From Topomyia yanbarensis (Eukaryota; Arthropoda; Insecta; Diptera; Culicidae), in the NCBI RefSeq assembly GCF_030247195.1, contig NC_080672.1, positions 393,097,037 through 393,161,036 of the forward strand: DNA of 64,000 nt, written 5' to 3'. The notes below the pieces were generated by a model. It was not told where the DNA came from, made no database searches, and was given only the letters and a program-made list of their open reading frames with translations. Shown here piece after piece: positions 1 to 10,992 of this stretch. Numbering within the stretch: the first letter of the stretch is position 1; each line of letters opens with the position of its first letter. A program made the translations under genes and the position numbers.

Positions 1-253
1 AACCTAAAACTTACTTGCTACACTAAATTTGTAAGTACATATTGTTGAAGATTAAAACTTATTGAACTAATTAAAATATATTATAGCTTAAAGCTATTCG
101 CACAAATTAACCTGGATTTTATTGCGATTGCTAGAAAGAGTTAGTGTTCGGCAAACATCATTCGCCGTCCGGAACAACAGGTGATAATCAAATTTAATAA
201 TCGGATGCACCTTGAAAAAAGTCTCTGCAAAAGTTTAGTTCAAACTGACACTA

Positions 254-779
254 TTAACCCTTTCATGCCCATCTTTTTTCTAGTGCATGTAGGGTTTCAA
301 AACTATTTTTCTTTGAAAACGGCGGGATCAAGAAACACGAAAAGTCTTTTTTCATATAGATAGGTGATTCCCTTGCAGTGCTAGAAGCTGCTCAATTTTT
401 ACTTTCTAATGCTCAATACAATTCACCTAGAATATTCACAATAGTCTAACTGAGTGGAAAACGTAGCCAAAGACAGTCTAAATTGATAAGTTTTAACAGT
501 TTTCAATAATATTGTGTCATAGCGAGGACACATGAAAAATAATTTTTAGTCGTCAACGTGAACTGTCCCTGGCATCACTGCTCCATTGGAATCCAATTAG
601 ACAAATTACTATAACTTCGGTTATAAAGCTGATCCTTGTAACTTTTAATACTCAAATGAAAGGCAATAGTCACATTAAATAGTCTAACTTGTTTTTGTGA
701 GCAAATCTTGCCTCAATCAAAAGTTATAGCTATTTAAAAACGTTGTTGTCCACAAACAACATGGGCATGAATGGGTTAA
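254..779 (+). mobile_element. TTAA-flanked piggyBac-type MITE, copy 1
   Basis: 518-bp element flanked by TTAA on both sides, with terminal inverted repeats CCCTTTCATGCCCA and TGGGCATGAATGGG. The TTAA duplication and CCC terminus are the signature of piggyBac-mobilised elements. Three more copies lie in this window. It has no coding capacity. Confidence 0.85.
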
Positions 780-1605
780 GAGGTTACGCAAAACGACCAA
801 AATGCAAAAGTTTCCACCCATGAAAAAACACAAAATGTCCCTTAGAATGTAATGAAACGTCGAGATCTTCTGCCACCCTGATTTTTTTTCAAAGATAGTC
901 TTTATGGAACTTGGAAAATTCTGGATTTGAGTTGATACTGGGGTTTGAAAAGGCTGCTTTTAATTTATTTTCTATGCCAAATGTCTTAGAAATGCATGAA
1001 ACAAACCTTGCATCTTTTCGTAAAAAATTGTTCCCGGCTATTTTTAATTTTTAAACAGATATTTTCAAATAAAAATCAAAAAAAAAATTTTTTTTCGAAT
1101 AGACGGGTTTACTTACAACATTACACCAGATCTTGACATTATTTTTCGATTACGCTCATATGTTGCATTGGGATGTTTTTTTGGGGAAACCAAAACTTTT
1201 GAGGTGATCTGGTTCGAAATTTCAGCAAGATAAAATATTGGCTCTAGCGTATATCAAGAATACTGAGAAGACAATTTTAGGAACTGATTGGTGGATTGTT
1301 GATTATGATTTGAATTTTCGTTATATTCCAGACTGCACCACTCATCTTTTTGCACAAGCAAATGAAACAAAGATGCTTTTATGATCTATTGCTGATTAAG
1401 TTTTTCACATATTGCGGAACTCCTCCCGGCATCGAGTAAGCTTCAAATTTCATGATGCGGCATGGGGTTATTTTCTCGATGATAATTGATCTAGCTTACT
1501 CCACGATCTTACCGGTGGCCTGCTTTACTGCCCATAACCACATTTCCGTTCCCCTTGTTCCTATGAAACTGAAAAAACGAGCGGAGTTGTTTATTCTGCT
1601 CTACT
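780..1605. other. No gene seen
   Basis: AT-rich, with homopolymer A and T runs near 1080-1100. No ORF worth reporting. Confidence 0.6.
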
Positions 1606-1665
1606 AAAGGCGACAGAAGACTACGCTACGGTCCTGTGACCGTAGCGTAGTCTTCTGTCGCCTTT
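1606..1665. repeat. Perfect hairpin, 28-bp arms, 4-nt loop
   Basis: The left arm 1606-1633 (starting AAAGGCGACAGAAGAC) is an exact reverse complement of 1638-1665, with loop CTGT. Pairing extends about 6 bp outward with two G-T-type mismatches. No matching copy elsewhere in the window. Confidence 0.9.
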
Positions 1666-4279
1666 GGTGGAGTCTCAGTTATGCGTCTTTTTACTGTTTG
1701 CTTTGGCTTTTATCAGTTCGACATTCAAACAGTAATTTTATGTGTACCTGGTAATAATACTCCTATCCTGACTTATTTTATGACTTAACCTCACTTATTT
1801 TATAAAGCAGATCAAGATTTTAGCGCCCTTGGCGGGGGCCAACCTGGCCAACCGCACGCTACGGCTCTGACTAATACTTAAAGGACAAGTTAAGTATAAA
1901 GGTATTACCTGTAGATCTCGAAAGATTCCTGTTTCCGTTTTTCCACCGGATTCGTTTGTCAACAAAATTTAAAATGACGTGCCCCACGGTTGAAGTGATA
2001 TCACCATGCAAATAGAAAGCAACACTGTTTTATAGTCATAAGAATTCGTTTTATTTTTTGACTCCATTGTTTTGGAAACTTTTAAAAAAATTAGTTGACT
2101 TAAAGTTCTTCTTTCATCTATTGAGATTGATTTATAAATGTTTATTCTCTGATAATACTCTACAATTTTCACTTGATTTAGTTATTCAGTTTGCCTCCTA
2201 ACATTCGTGACGCACGCTAGAAAAATTAGAACCTTCTGCTGCGTCTGTTTAGGACTAGCCAGACAAAAAAACGGTATTTGGATAAGTGTTCGTGTGTATT
2301 TGTGGATTGTACGAAAGTAGTTGTTTGGTGTGACGGGTGATTATAACTTGTCTAAATATTCGAATCGATTAACTTTCTGGTGAGCGCTATGAGTGTGTGT
2401 GTGATGTATTTGATTTGTTACAAAAAGTTTAACTATATTTCACTTTATTTTACAAAAAGTCGGTCGTGAAATGGTTCCTTCCTTACTATCGCTGCGTCAA
2501 TCATTGATTCGTGACACAAAGCAAATGGTTGATCAATTCTTGTATCTTATTTTGTTTCTTGTTTGTTTTTTTGTCATTTCTAAGGCCTTTTATAGTTTCT
2601 TTGTTTCCTTCAAGTTTACGTGATTTATTAAACTTTTTAACTTACTACTTACTAAACACACTACTATAGAATACTATTTAGTTGGAAAACTACTTGCGCT
2701 AGGTCAAGCGTTTGTGTTTGTTCTATTCCATAAAGTAGCTTAACTATTTGTCGTCTGTAGTGCTTCTGTACCGACAGTGTGTGATAAATGCACCCATCAG
2801 TCCGGGGATGTTTCGGACTGAATCGTCCCTTTTTTCATTCTTTTCACAATTTAGTTGTTTAATTTCATAGTAAAGCGTTCACAGTATACCAAAGCGTTTG
2901 TTTTGTTTTTCACTTCAAGTTGAAAACGACTGACATGAAAATAATTCAACAAAAGAGGCATATTAATTTTTTTCACTAAATTTTCTTTTAACAAAATTTC
3001 GATTCATTTCGTTCTAACAGTTGGTTTTTCTTAATGTGAAACTGTACAATATTTACAAACTTTCGTTGAGGTTTATAACAACTTTTTAGACTCTTTTCCG
3101 TGAGGTTCATTGAAAAGGGGGGGGGGGGGGCAAAGGGAAGAGTTTGGGTTTTCTATTTTCTGATAGATAGATCAAGGTTGAAGATAAAACTTCTATCAAA
3201 TAATTTAGTAAATATTCAACAAACAACGATTTCGGGACTTCCTCTCAGTCAAAACTGATTTAGATGGTGGCAAGAGACTAGCGTGAATTTGTGAGCAAAT
3301 TGTCTGAGAAACAACTTGCGCTATAGAAGGTATAAAAATATTTTCAACAATCTGGGATAACAAATGTTTGCTCTCTACGATTTATAATCAATTAAACTAC
3401 TCGATATCACGTTTGTTTTGTGAGTTTCTTTGGAATTTGTAATGGTGTGCGGTTGACGTGGTAGCAGTCCGCCTCATGATGGCATGACGAGTTTGTTTTT
3501 GTTTGGAAATATATACTATATATGTAATGCCTACTTTGATTTCTAGTTTATTAAATCTTATCCGTCAACAAAAAAAGCTATTTTGGACCACTTGGTAGAT
3601 TTTACCCCCTGTTATTTGATGCACTTGCGGGTTTGATGAAATACAAATTGATCTACAATTCAGAAGGGTTCACTTCAGAAGCCTAGTGTTTCTGGTTATG
3701 AGTAATATTTACATATTTACATGAGGTTAGTTTGTTGCTATGGTGAAGCTGGTTGAATCGAGTTTATTGTTGTAGATCTGTGCGTCGCTGCCGAATTTGG
3801 GTGTTGAGTCGAATCATTAAACATGAAGCAGCATTGGTCTATTTAAAAACGTTTTATAAGATGCCGTACAATGAAATTCAGGCGAATTAGCGACAAAAAT
3901 ATAAAAAAATAATGGTTCAATTTTCAATATTTTGGGTTTCTGAATTCATTTTGGAAACTCATGAATTTGCCGATAATCATCTTCATGTTAATTTTAAAAT
4001 AGTAATGACTGATAAGTGTAATCCGTCAGGGTAACAATTTAGCACTAGGTGAAAATATACCTATTTTTGTGTATACACGCCGTAGAGTGTATTTGTTTAC
4101 GCAATATTATGCTCACCATTGTTGTTTTTTTTCATTTTAGCGTTTGAACGGTTTTATGCATGTAGATAGGTGTAGTAAATGTTGTTGCATAATTGTGTAT
4201 ACGTAACATAGTGTTTAGATTACCGTTCTCCTCTTGCTGTGAAAAGGGTGCTGATTATGCTGCGCATCGGCAATGACAG
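1666..4279. other. No gene seen
   Basis: AT-rich intergenic sequence. GTGTGTGT near 2390-2402 and a poly-G run at 3117 are the only low-complexity features. Confidence 0.6.
3117..3130 (+). repeat. Poly-G run
   Basis: An uninterrupted guanine run of about 14 bases; similar runs occur near 19189-19200 and 61468-61480. Confidence 0.7.
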
Positions 4280-5184
4280 CTATGCGGCAATGCGGTTGTT
4301 GCTGGTTTTTGGACGAATTGGAAGGCGGCCATCGAGTTTAGTGAGTAACGGACCACGGTAGTAAAAATACACCCAGAACAAACAATCCTTTTTTCGGGAC
4401 ATTTTTCCGTCACAGTAACCGGGTGTGAAGTGCACGTTATCCAGTCGAAAGTGTCGGCCCATGGTCTGGTTACAAGTGTGGTGCGGGATCACCATATTGG
4501 AATGCTAATCGCGAAGCATCGTCCGTTCACACTGTGGAGGGTTAGTCAAACGAGCCAAGTTCTCTTCCACAGTTAATTGTCAAGGAGAACGAAGCAGGGC
4601 GGACAAACGTTCCCCTGGGAAGTTCACTGCGATGACTTCCAGGATCGTTTACGGCGGGGTTGGAGCGGTTCCAACAAAGGAACCAAGATCAGGAATCAGT
4701 AGCGACTGACTCAAATGCACGTTCCCCATGTTGATCGGAGATTTGTGCCTTGCCATGATTTGTATTTTCATCATTTCCCTGACGGGAAGGATTGAGGAAC
4801 TGGTAAGGTTAGAGATAAGGAAAATAACGACACAGAGAACATAAACAATACGGAAGTACTCTTCACTCCCAAGGGAATAAAGACATTTCTCGATGAGCGG
4901 ATAAATCAACATCGCCGAGGGGGTATTGAGATAACAGGACGACAACACCCCCGAGAAGATACTATCATTCCAATTCGTAATAAATCGGTCGATTTAGGTT
5001 CATAAACTTCCACCGTGACTTTTTGGAAGTCATATTTCAGTTTATAACCCTTTTTCGCTAGAAATCCAAGAGAACGGTTGTCGATACTGCAAAAACACTG
5101 CTGTATTTTCTCCACAAGCGACTTGGTTCTCAGAACTTCCCAGCAAACTGCCCACGAACCAGGATTAAGGGACTCTAGCCTCAT
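4280..5184 (-). other. Unassigned coding-like fragments
   Basis: The minus strand gives three protein-like stretches: LGFLAKKGYKLKYDFQKVTV within 4906-5184, a hydrophobic stretch YVLCVVIFLISNL within 4649-4948, and YCDGKMSRKKDCLFWVYFYY within 4280-4495. Base composition is less AT-rich than the surroundings. The first has a distant look of the C-terminal part of a mediator subunit, but I cannot support that. It may be a broken gene or an old transposon fragment. Confidence 0.25.
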
Positions 5185-5589
5185 CAGAACATCAGACGTG
5201 GGATTCCACGGAATGTAAAGGAATACCTTATTCTAGTGAAGGCTATATGGTTCGATAATAAAACGGAAGTCTCTTACTCTCCCCCTTATCTCCTCCAATT
5301 TCTGTTTCGGCCAGGTACAGCTTTATTCGTTATCCGGAGAGAACCAAACAATATCATACTTTAAGCTAAATCCACTGAAACTAGGATGAACGAGCTAGGT
5401 GGGATTGAAAGGAGACACCCGTGAAGATCTTTTAACAGATCATCCTTTAGCGCAATCGAAAAGTAACCTTTCTCCAAACTTGCTTGCACTCGATAAGTAT
5501 TGAGACTCAAAGACTCTATACCATGAACCGAAGCATTCTTCAAAAGAGCACCTATGCGATTGTGCTTTTAATGTAGAATACATTTAAGG
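5185..5589. other. No gene seen
   Basis: Continues the sequence type of 4280-5184; a short minus-strand ORF (5361-5543) is not recognisable. Confidence 0.5.
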
Positions 5590-6069
5590 TTTCAATATAG
5601 GGGTCCCGTTTCAAAATATCAGCTGCGGCGCCGCGTCAGATTTTGAACGTTAATAACTTTTATCATACTTAACAGAATGATTTCATTTTTAGGCCAATTT
5701 GTTGCAAATATGTTCCTCTATGCTGTATTAAAATTTGAAGTATGTATAACATGTACTAATAACAAAAAAATGTGTTTTGAAAAATCTTTCCAAAACGACT
5801 CGGAAAAGTGAAAATTTTCAGCCCATCCCGCACAGAGCCGTCGTTATGGTAGACCAACCGAACAATAAAATAATGAAAACTTTATATATAGGTCCACTAC
5901 ATGTTTGTTCGTATGGTTATTCGCATTGGGTTGCTTGACGAGAGCACTTGGTGGGGGAAAGACTGCATATTCCTTTGGTTAGGCCATTAGAAGCCGGACG
6001 GAAAGGAAAGGCTCATGCACGGCACGAGAACGAGCGAGAAAGCGATAGTAGTGCATATTAGCGCGATTA

Positions 6070-6078
6070 TATAAATAT
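6070..6078 (+). promoter_or_regulatory. TATA box of H3 pseudogene copy 1
   Basis: TATAAATAT lies about 45 bp upstream of the decayed H3 coding start. It is followed by a GTCGGTCGG...TCATCATTCGTATTCG leader that recurs almost unchanged before copy 2, where the TATA element is degraded to ATATATGAATAT. Confidence 0.5.
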
Positions 6079-6116
6079 CTGTCGGTCGGTTTTTCTCATC
6101 ATTCGTATTCGTTCAA

Positions 6117-6439
6117 GCACTAGCAAGCAGCCAGTCCACCGAAGAAAAGCAGTCGGCGATGACGACGGCGGAAAAAGTGCCCCAGCTACTGGTGACTCAT
6201 CGCAACCCGATCAGGAACTGTCGCCCTGCAAGAATTTCGCCCCAACTAAAGGGCAACAGAGTAGGCTATCGTTCCAGCGTCTGGGTCGTGAGATTGTGCA
6301 GGACTGCAAAGTCGAGCTACGCTTACAAAGCTCAGTCGTAATGATGCCCCGAGAAGCCAACGATGCCTACTTGGTCGGTTTGTTCGAGAATGCAAAATAG
6401 TGCTTTCTAGCTCACCGTGTCCGCGGGGAGTGCGTCTGA
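6117..6439 (+). pseudogene. Histone H3 pseudogene, copy 1
   Basis: Translation in shifting frames recovers H3 in order: a damaged N-terminus (TSKQ, then the ARKSTGG and KSAPATG regions), [11 protein letters not shown] after a 1-base shift (H3 RPGTVALREIR), [20 protein letters not shown] (H3 [20 protein letters not shown]), [12 protein letters not shown] and, after a deletion, AHRVRGECV before a TGA (H3 ARRIRGERA stop). The ATG is lost, internal segments are deleted and an in-frame TAG follows LFENAK. A TATA box lies upstream, and a histone 3' stem-loop starts 29 nt after the stop, as in replication-dependent histone genes. No introns. It is dead as a gene; when functional it would have encoded nucleosomal H3. 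Confidence 0.85.
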
Positions 6440-6467
6440 ATTATGCTCCCGCAATAAAACAATAAAC

Positions 6468-6483
6468 GGTTCTTTACAGGACC
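6468..6483 (+). terminator. Histone mRNA 3' stem-loop, copy 1
   Basis: GGTTCTTTACAGGACC forms a 6-bp stem with a 4-nt loop (TTAC). It matches the histone pre-mRNA 3'-end element except for one loop base, and lies just downstream of the H3 copy 1 stop codon. Confidence 0.8.
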
Positions 6484-7035
6484 AATTAATTGTGTTCTAA
6501 TAAGAGTTAAACTGAAATTTACATTTTATGGTGTATAACAAATAATTTTCAGAAAGCTATATAAGAAATACGATGTGTGGAAAGAAAGAAAGAGAATTTA
6601 AATTATCCTCTCTCGCTCGTTTTCGTGCACTGCTTTTCCATTCCTTTCTGCTGCTAATACTATCATAACAAACGAATGTGGGTGTTCCCCCACCATCCCA
6701 TGGCCAGTATCACCGCTAACAAATAAGACAAAAGAATTTAAATTTGTGAAAATCTTTTCCTTCCTTCTTTTCAAATCTGCAACATTCTTTGAAAATATTG
6801 TTGGAATGTTGTTATTGAAAAACTGAACATACAAGTTTGCTAGCACTGGCCACTAGATTGAAGGCGATGGAAAGACAGAATATTCGTTTTGGTTATGCTA
6901 GTATTGGTAGCCGAACGATAAGGAAAGGCACAGGAATGGCACGAAAACGAGCGAGAGAGTGATAGTAGTGCTTTCTCGTGTTTTCATATATGAATATTGG
7001 TCGGTCGGTTTTTCTCATCATTCGTATTCGTTCAA

Positions 7036-7324
7036 GCACTAGCAAGCAGCCAGTCCACCGGAGGAAAGCAGTTGGCGATGATGACGGTCCGCAAAAGTGC
7101 CCCAGCTACTGGTGGCCCATCGCAACCAACTACCGATCAGGAACTGTCGCCATGCTAGTATTTCGCCCCAACTAAAGGGCAACGGAGCAACTAATCCGCT
7201 GGCTAACATTCCAGCGTCTGGTTCGTAAGGTTGTGTATTACTTCAAAGTCGAGCTACGCTTACAAAACTCAGCCGTAATGAAGCCACTGATGCCTACTTG
7301 GTCGGTTTGTGGGAGTGGGCGTAA
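7036..7324 (+). pseudogene. Histone H3 pseudogene, copy 2
   Basis: Second copy with the same leader and the same loss of the start codon. Recoverable H3 pieces are STGGK, KQLAMMTVRKSAPATGG (H3 KQLATKAARKSAPATGG), RSGTVA, QRLVRKVVYYFKVELRLQNS, DAYLVGLWEWA and a TAA, the last being a deletion joining LVGL to the final GERA codons. The copy is frameshifted in several places, including the segment just after SAPATGG. The TAA lies 18 nt before a perfect-consensus histone stem-loop. Copies 1 and 2 share the promoter-proximal sequence back to about 150 bp upstream, so the unit was duplicated with its regulatory DNA. Confidence 0.85.
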
Positions 7325-7342
7325 ATTACAATAAAAGCAACG

Positions 7343-7358
7343 GTTCTTTTCAGGACCA
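7343..7358 (+). terminator. Histone mRNA 3' stem-loop, copy 2
   Basis: GGTTCTTTTCAGGACC matches the metazoan histone stem-loop consensus with loop TTTC, 18 nt after the copy 2 stop. Confidence 0.88.
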
Positions 7359-7690
7359 ATCAATTGTGTTCTAGTGAGAGTTAAACTGAAACTTTCATTT
7401 TAAGGTGTGTAACAAATTTTCAACAATCAACATAATACGTTGTGTGGAAAGAAGCTGCTTGCACACGGAACAAAAAATTAAATTATCCTCTCGCTCGTTT
7501 CGTGCACTGTTTTTCCATTCCTTTCTACTGTTATTATCAGTATTACCAAAACGAATGTGTTGTTGCATGTGTTTAAGAGAAACGTTGAAGTCGCATGCTT
7601 CTATTCAAGCTTTTTGGCAGCCCCCGTGAACTAACTGCATTAAATGATTTTTTGTGCAGCTCCGTGCTAGTAGCAAACAAAATGGCCCTA

Positions 7691-7862
7691 CCAGTGTCTG
7701 ATTCGTGAGATTGTGCAGGATTTCAAAGTCGAGCTAAGCTTATAAAGTTCAGCCGTAATGGTACCCGAAGAAGCCAGTCTTGTCGTTTTGTTCGAGGCTA
7801 CAAAACAGTTCGCCAGGCACGTAACTATCATGCCAAAAATATCCAACGATCCAGCGCATCAC
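7691..7862 (+). pseudogene. Histone H3 pseudogene, copy 3 (C-terminal half)
   Basis: Only the C-terminal half is recognisable: QCLIREIVQDFKVELSL, a stop, SSAVM, EEASLVVLFEATKQFARHVT and IMPK. These match H3 [23 protein letters not shown]...[22 protein letters not shown]. Unlike copies 1 and 2 it keeps the VTIMPK region. The stop inside RLQSS and a frameshift after SAVM disable it. A perfect stem-loop follows at 7888. Confidence 0.8.
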
Positions 7863-7887
7863 CATCAACACCAACGCCGATACCAAA

Positions 7888-7903
7888 GGTTCTTTTCAGA
7901 ACC
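7888..7903 (+). terminator. Histone mRNA 3' stem-loop, copy 3
   Basis: GGTTCTTTTCAGAACC pairs all six stem bases without a wobble around loop TTTC. The compensating change (A for G in the 3' arm) keeps the stem relative to copy 2. Confidence 0.85.
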
Positions 7904-8369
7904 ACCATTATTACCATAGAGAATTATTTGAAAATTTCCCATTCAAACGTGATTCTGTTGAATATTATTAGATTAAAATTAATGTCTCGAATTGAAATCA
8001 CGACGCTCCGGTTATGTGACAGACATTACCCACCCATCTTTTTTTATTGTGACCACGACTAACGGTTTAATATAGACACCCCATTTCAATATTTCTGAAG
8101 GAACAGAAGGTCGAGTTTGGAAAGTTTGTAACTTTCATTGTACTTAACCAAATTACACAATGTTCGCACCAATAATTCAGATATATGACCAGGAATCTTC
8201 TATTAGATTTGTAAGTATGTATAATTTACATGAATAAAGAAAAATTGATTTTCAGGAATCAATTATTATCTGTTCTTCCATTGGCCAGTACTACGCGACT
8301 TCCTCATGCTAACAATTAATTTCATCGTTAGCCATCTCCCTCACCAAGGCCAACAACGCCAACAAAACC

Positions 8370-8385
8370 GGTCCTTATCAGGACC
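8370..8385 (+). terminator. Histone mRNA 3' stem-loop, copy 4
   Basis: GGTCCTTATCAGGACC has a perfect 6-bp stem with loop TATC. Its 3' flank (ACCACCAT, then CTCCGGTTATGT...CAGACATTACCCACCC at 8503-8531) matches the flank of copy 3 (8009-8036), so it is the 3' end of a fourth array unit whose H3 body is not recognisable. Confidence 0.75.
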
Positions 8386-8560
8386 ACCATCATTTTTGTA
8401 AAGAATAATTTGAAATATTCCTCGCCCAAATCACCTTTTGTCCGAAAATCCTAATGAGTATCAACATATTTGAAGAACGTGTTCCTTATGTATTCTACAT
8501 CTCTCCGGTTATGTCGCAGACATTACCCACCCATCTTTTTTCTTTGATTTTTATCATAAT

Positions 8561-9848
8561 TTTACCCATACTTGAGGGTTTAGAAGGAGCACGCTTCTCG
8601 CAACTCTCAGCATTCACATTTGATGTGGGAAGTGACTTAATTTTTGATTCGCCGAAAATTCGAATAGAAACGGAAATGATCTGCACGTATCAATGGTTTG
8701 GTCAAAGTTAGTGGGAATTTACATTCCACACAATATAATCCAATTTTGTACTTCCACTGATTCAAAATTTAATTATTACATAGTAGAATCGACGATGTAC
8801 TTATGATCAGTTAACGACGGTTCGAGCTCGTTGGGTACGAGCCAGTTTGGCAACTAATGCGTAATACCGTCAGAGCAGAGAGTTACATCTAACACTTCTT
8901 CTATGCCAGATCATACAAAAGATGGGCAATTTCCTACATTAGGTATATGCAGATTTGTGCTACTTAAGTATTTCATCAATTCGGTGCCTCTCAAAATGAC
9001 GTCTGATCTATACAAATTATGTGGTGGGCATTTGCATCACTGCCGGTTATGAGAGGAAGCCCATTTCTGTCATAGGATGATACAACTCTTTTGAAATCAT
9101 CAGAAGGTGATGGATTCATTATGCGGAAAATATGCCAAACAATAAATGTATTTCCTGTTAATGTTATCAACAGTCATATTGACCGTGACAGCACGAATAT
9201 CACGAGTTGTGAGGTTGGATATAAGACGCGTGTCAGTGGCACTATTCACAAGCATACATACATGAGACATTTCACGTGGATTTGTCATGCCGTTTTTGTT
9301 AAAAATTACAAACACGGAGTTAATTAGCTTTCCAATATAGAAGTTTGTTTTATGGAAATATGTTTTTGAACCAAAGCTATGGAAGCTTTTCCTTCCTGCA
9401 CAAGGTGGGATAGATTCATAGTTGCTGTACGTTTATGCTCAAGTTTGTGCTACTCTAACCATACTAGCTCACATCACTACATATTTCATCATCACCACTT
9501 ATTGTACAGCAACTAGAAGATACCAAACACGTTGGCTTATAATCACCTAAAGAGAACCCCGAGATGGGTATTAGGGACATGACCGTCATTTGAATTCCAC
9601 AATTTGCGAAGAAACAAACGTCCGCTGTATTTAACACAACAAGGGTAAGACCCACGACACTCCATTCGAAACTGGCATATTTTAGTCATGACAGCCATTC
9701 AGTCTTCCGCATGGAGAAATACCTCGACTAGAGGACTTCTGTTTTCAGTTGCCTCTTACGACATGAGAGGAGGAACCCAATGCAACAATTCTTGGAAGAG
9801 ATACTTCAACCTGCCGGATGCCACACGGCCTCTGGGATGGTTTTATCT
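8561..9848. other. No gene seen
   Basis: Overlapping short ORFs on both strands (9091-9327 and 9100-9315) are shadows of each other. No family recognised. Confidence 0.5.
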
Positions 9849-10060
9849 GGAGAACAGTGACGGATCCAGGGGGAGAGTCCTAGGGGTCCGGACCCCTCCC
9901 CCACAAAAATATTAATCTTGTTGAAAAATTTTAAATTATTTTCCCGAAACTGATTTTAATTATAAGTTTTAAGTATTGCACAAGGTTAATTTCAAAATCG
10001 AAATTTTTCGAACCCCCCCTCCTTGCTCACCGACTTTTTTGTTCTGTCCGCCCTTGCCGG
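9849..10060. repeat. Dispersed GGATCC/GGTCCGGACCCC repeat
   Basis: Contains GTGACGGATCCAGGGGGAG and GGGGTCCGGACCCCTCCCCC. Related diverged segments occur near 18222-18350 (GGGGCGGATCATGG, CCTCCGGACCGG) and at the window end (63890-64000). Family unknown. Confidence 0.4.
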
Positions 10061-10339
10061 AGAAAGATAATAGAGAAAATTGAGAAAATCCTTAAAAAAA
10101 CACTAAATTAGATTTTAAATCATCTGATTCAAGCTCATTCGTGATTGGTTCCCGCTAATTACATGCACCGGTTTATAGTTTTTGTTCAAAACTCCACCTC
10201 TCTGACGACGGAAGTAGACTGATTTCATTCGATGGCCAGCCCATTTGGCTTCGAACGTAAATTAAAAAATGCAAAACCGAAGGTAGTATGCGAGTGGGGC
10301 ATCATTCGTGTGTTACTTTCGCACTGACTACACCACACA

Positions 10340-10992
10340 TCGTCGCTGTTGTGCTACCTTATGACAAACGCCATTTTGGGGTAAACTGAGTTAGATGTGC
10401 CACATCACTTGTCTAAACAATCTCTATAAAGTGGCATTTTCAGAATTTTGACATTTTGCTTGGTTACTTAGATATAGCAAGAAACGTGCTGAGAAATTTT
10501 TAATTTTTGCTTCAAATGACTGTATCTGGAGATAGGCTCAAATTATCTTGATGTTCAAGATGTTTTATGTGTAAAACTATCTGAGAATCACAATGGCATT
10601 TTCAGAACAAAAACATACGAATTGTTGGAAAAATGCAGTTTAGGTTTTTAACTGTAACCAAAATTAACTATTTTTTCTAGATTCCCTGACTCATTTCCTT
10701 CAAAATGCATCCCACCGATTGTTTATAGACCAAATGAAGCTAAAGATATGAATAAAAGTTTAAAATTGAGGATTTTTTTCTATGAAAAATTTTCCATTCA
10801 CGATTATGACACGTCATATAAATTTTGTCATCAATACACATTTATGACACTTGTGAGTGTGACTTTTGTTTACATTTACAGTAAAAACTCGCAACATAGC
10901 AAGTTTCAAGACATTCAATCTCAAACTTTAAAAATCGTTTTTCTCAAAATGTGCTAAATGGCGCTTGTCATAAGATATCACAACAGCGACGA
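10340..10992. mobile_element. Non-autonomous element with long inverted termini
   Basis: Left end TCGTCGCTGTTGTG followed by CTTATGACAAACGCCATTT is mirrored at the right end by AAATGGCGCTTGTCATAAG then CACAACAGCGACGA. About 650 bp long. No clear target duplication and no transposase. Confidence 0.65.

Larger units (their letters stand above)
5590..8560 (+). repeat. Decayed tandem histone H3 array
   Basis: This block contains the three H3 pseudogenes, four stem-loops and repeated flanks. The leader at 5990-6125 recurs at 6890-7045. The CCGGTTATG...ACCCACCC segment occurs after stem-loops 3 and 4. Related AT-rich segments occur at about 5590-5780 and 8065-8270. Inverted copies of the promoter-proximal CGCTCGTTTTCGTGC motif lie at 6610-6650 and 7480-7520. 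Repeat length is about 0.9 kb between copies 1 and 2, then shorter. Partner histones (H4, H2A, H2B) were not recognised. Confidence 0.7.

Noticed and set aside
4906..5184. Mediator-subunit pseudogene
   Set aside because: A short resemblance around FLAKKGYKLKYDF is too weak, and the flanking sequence does not continue the similarity.
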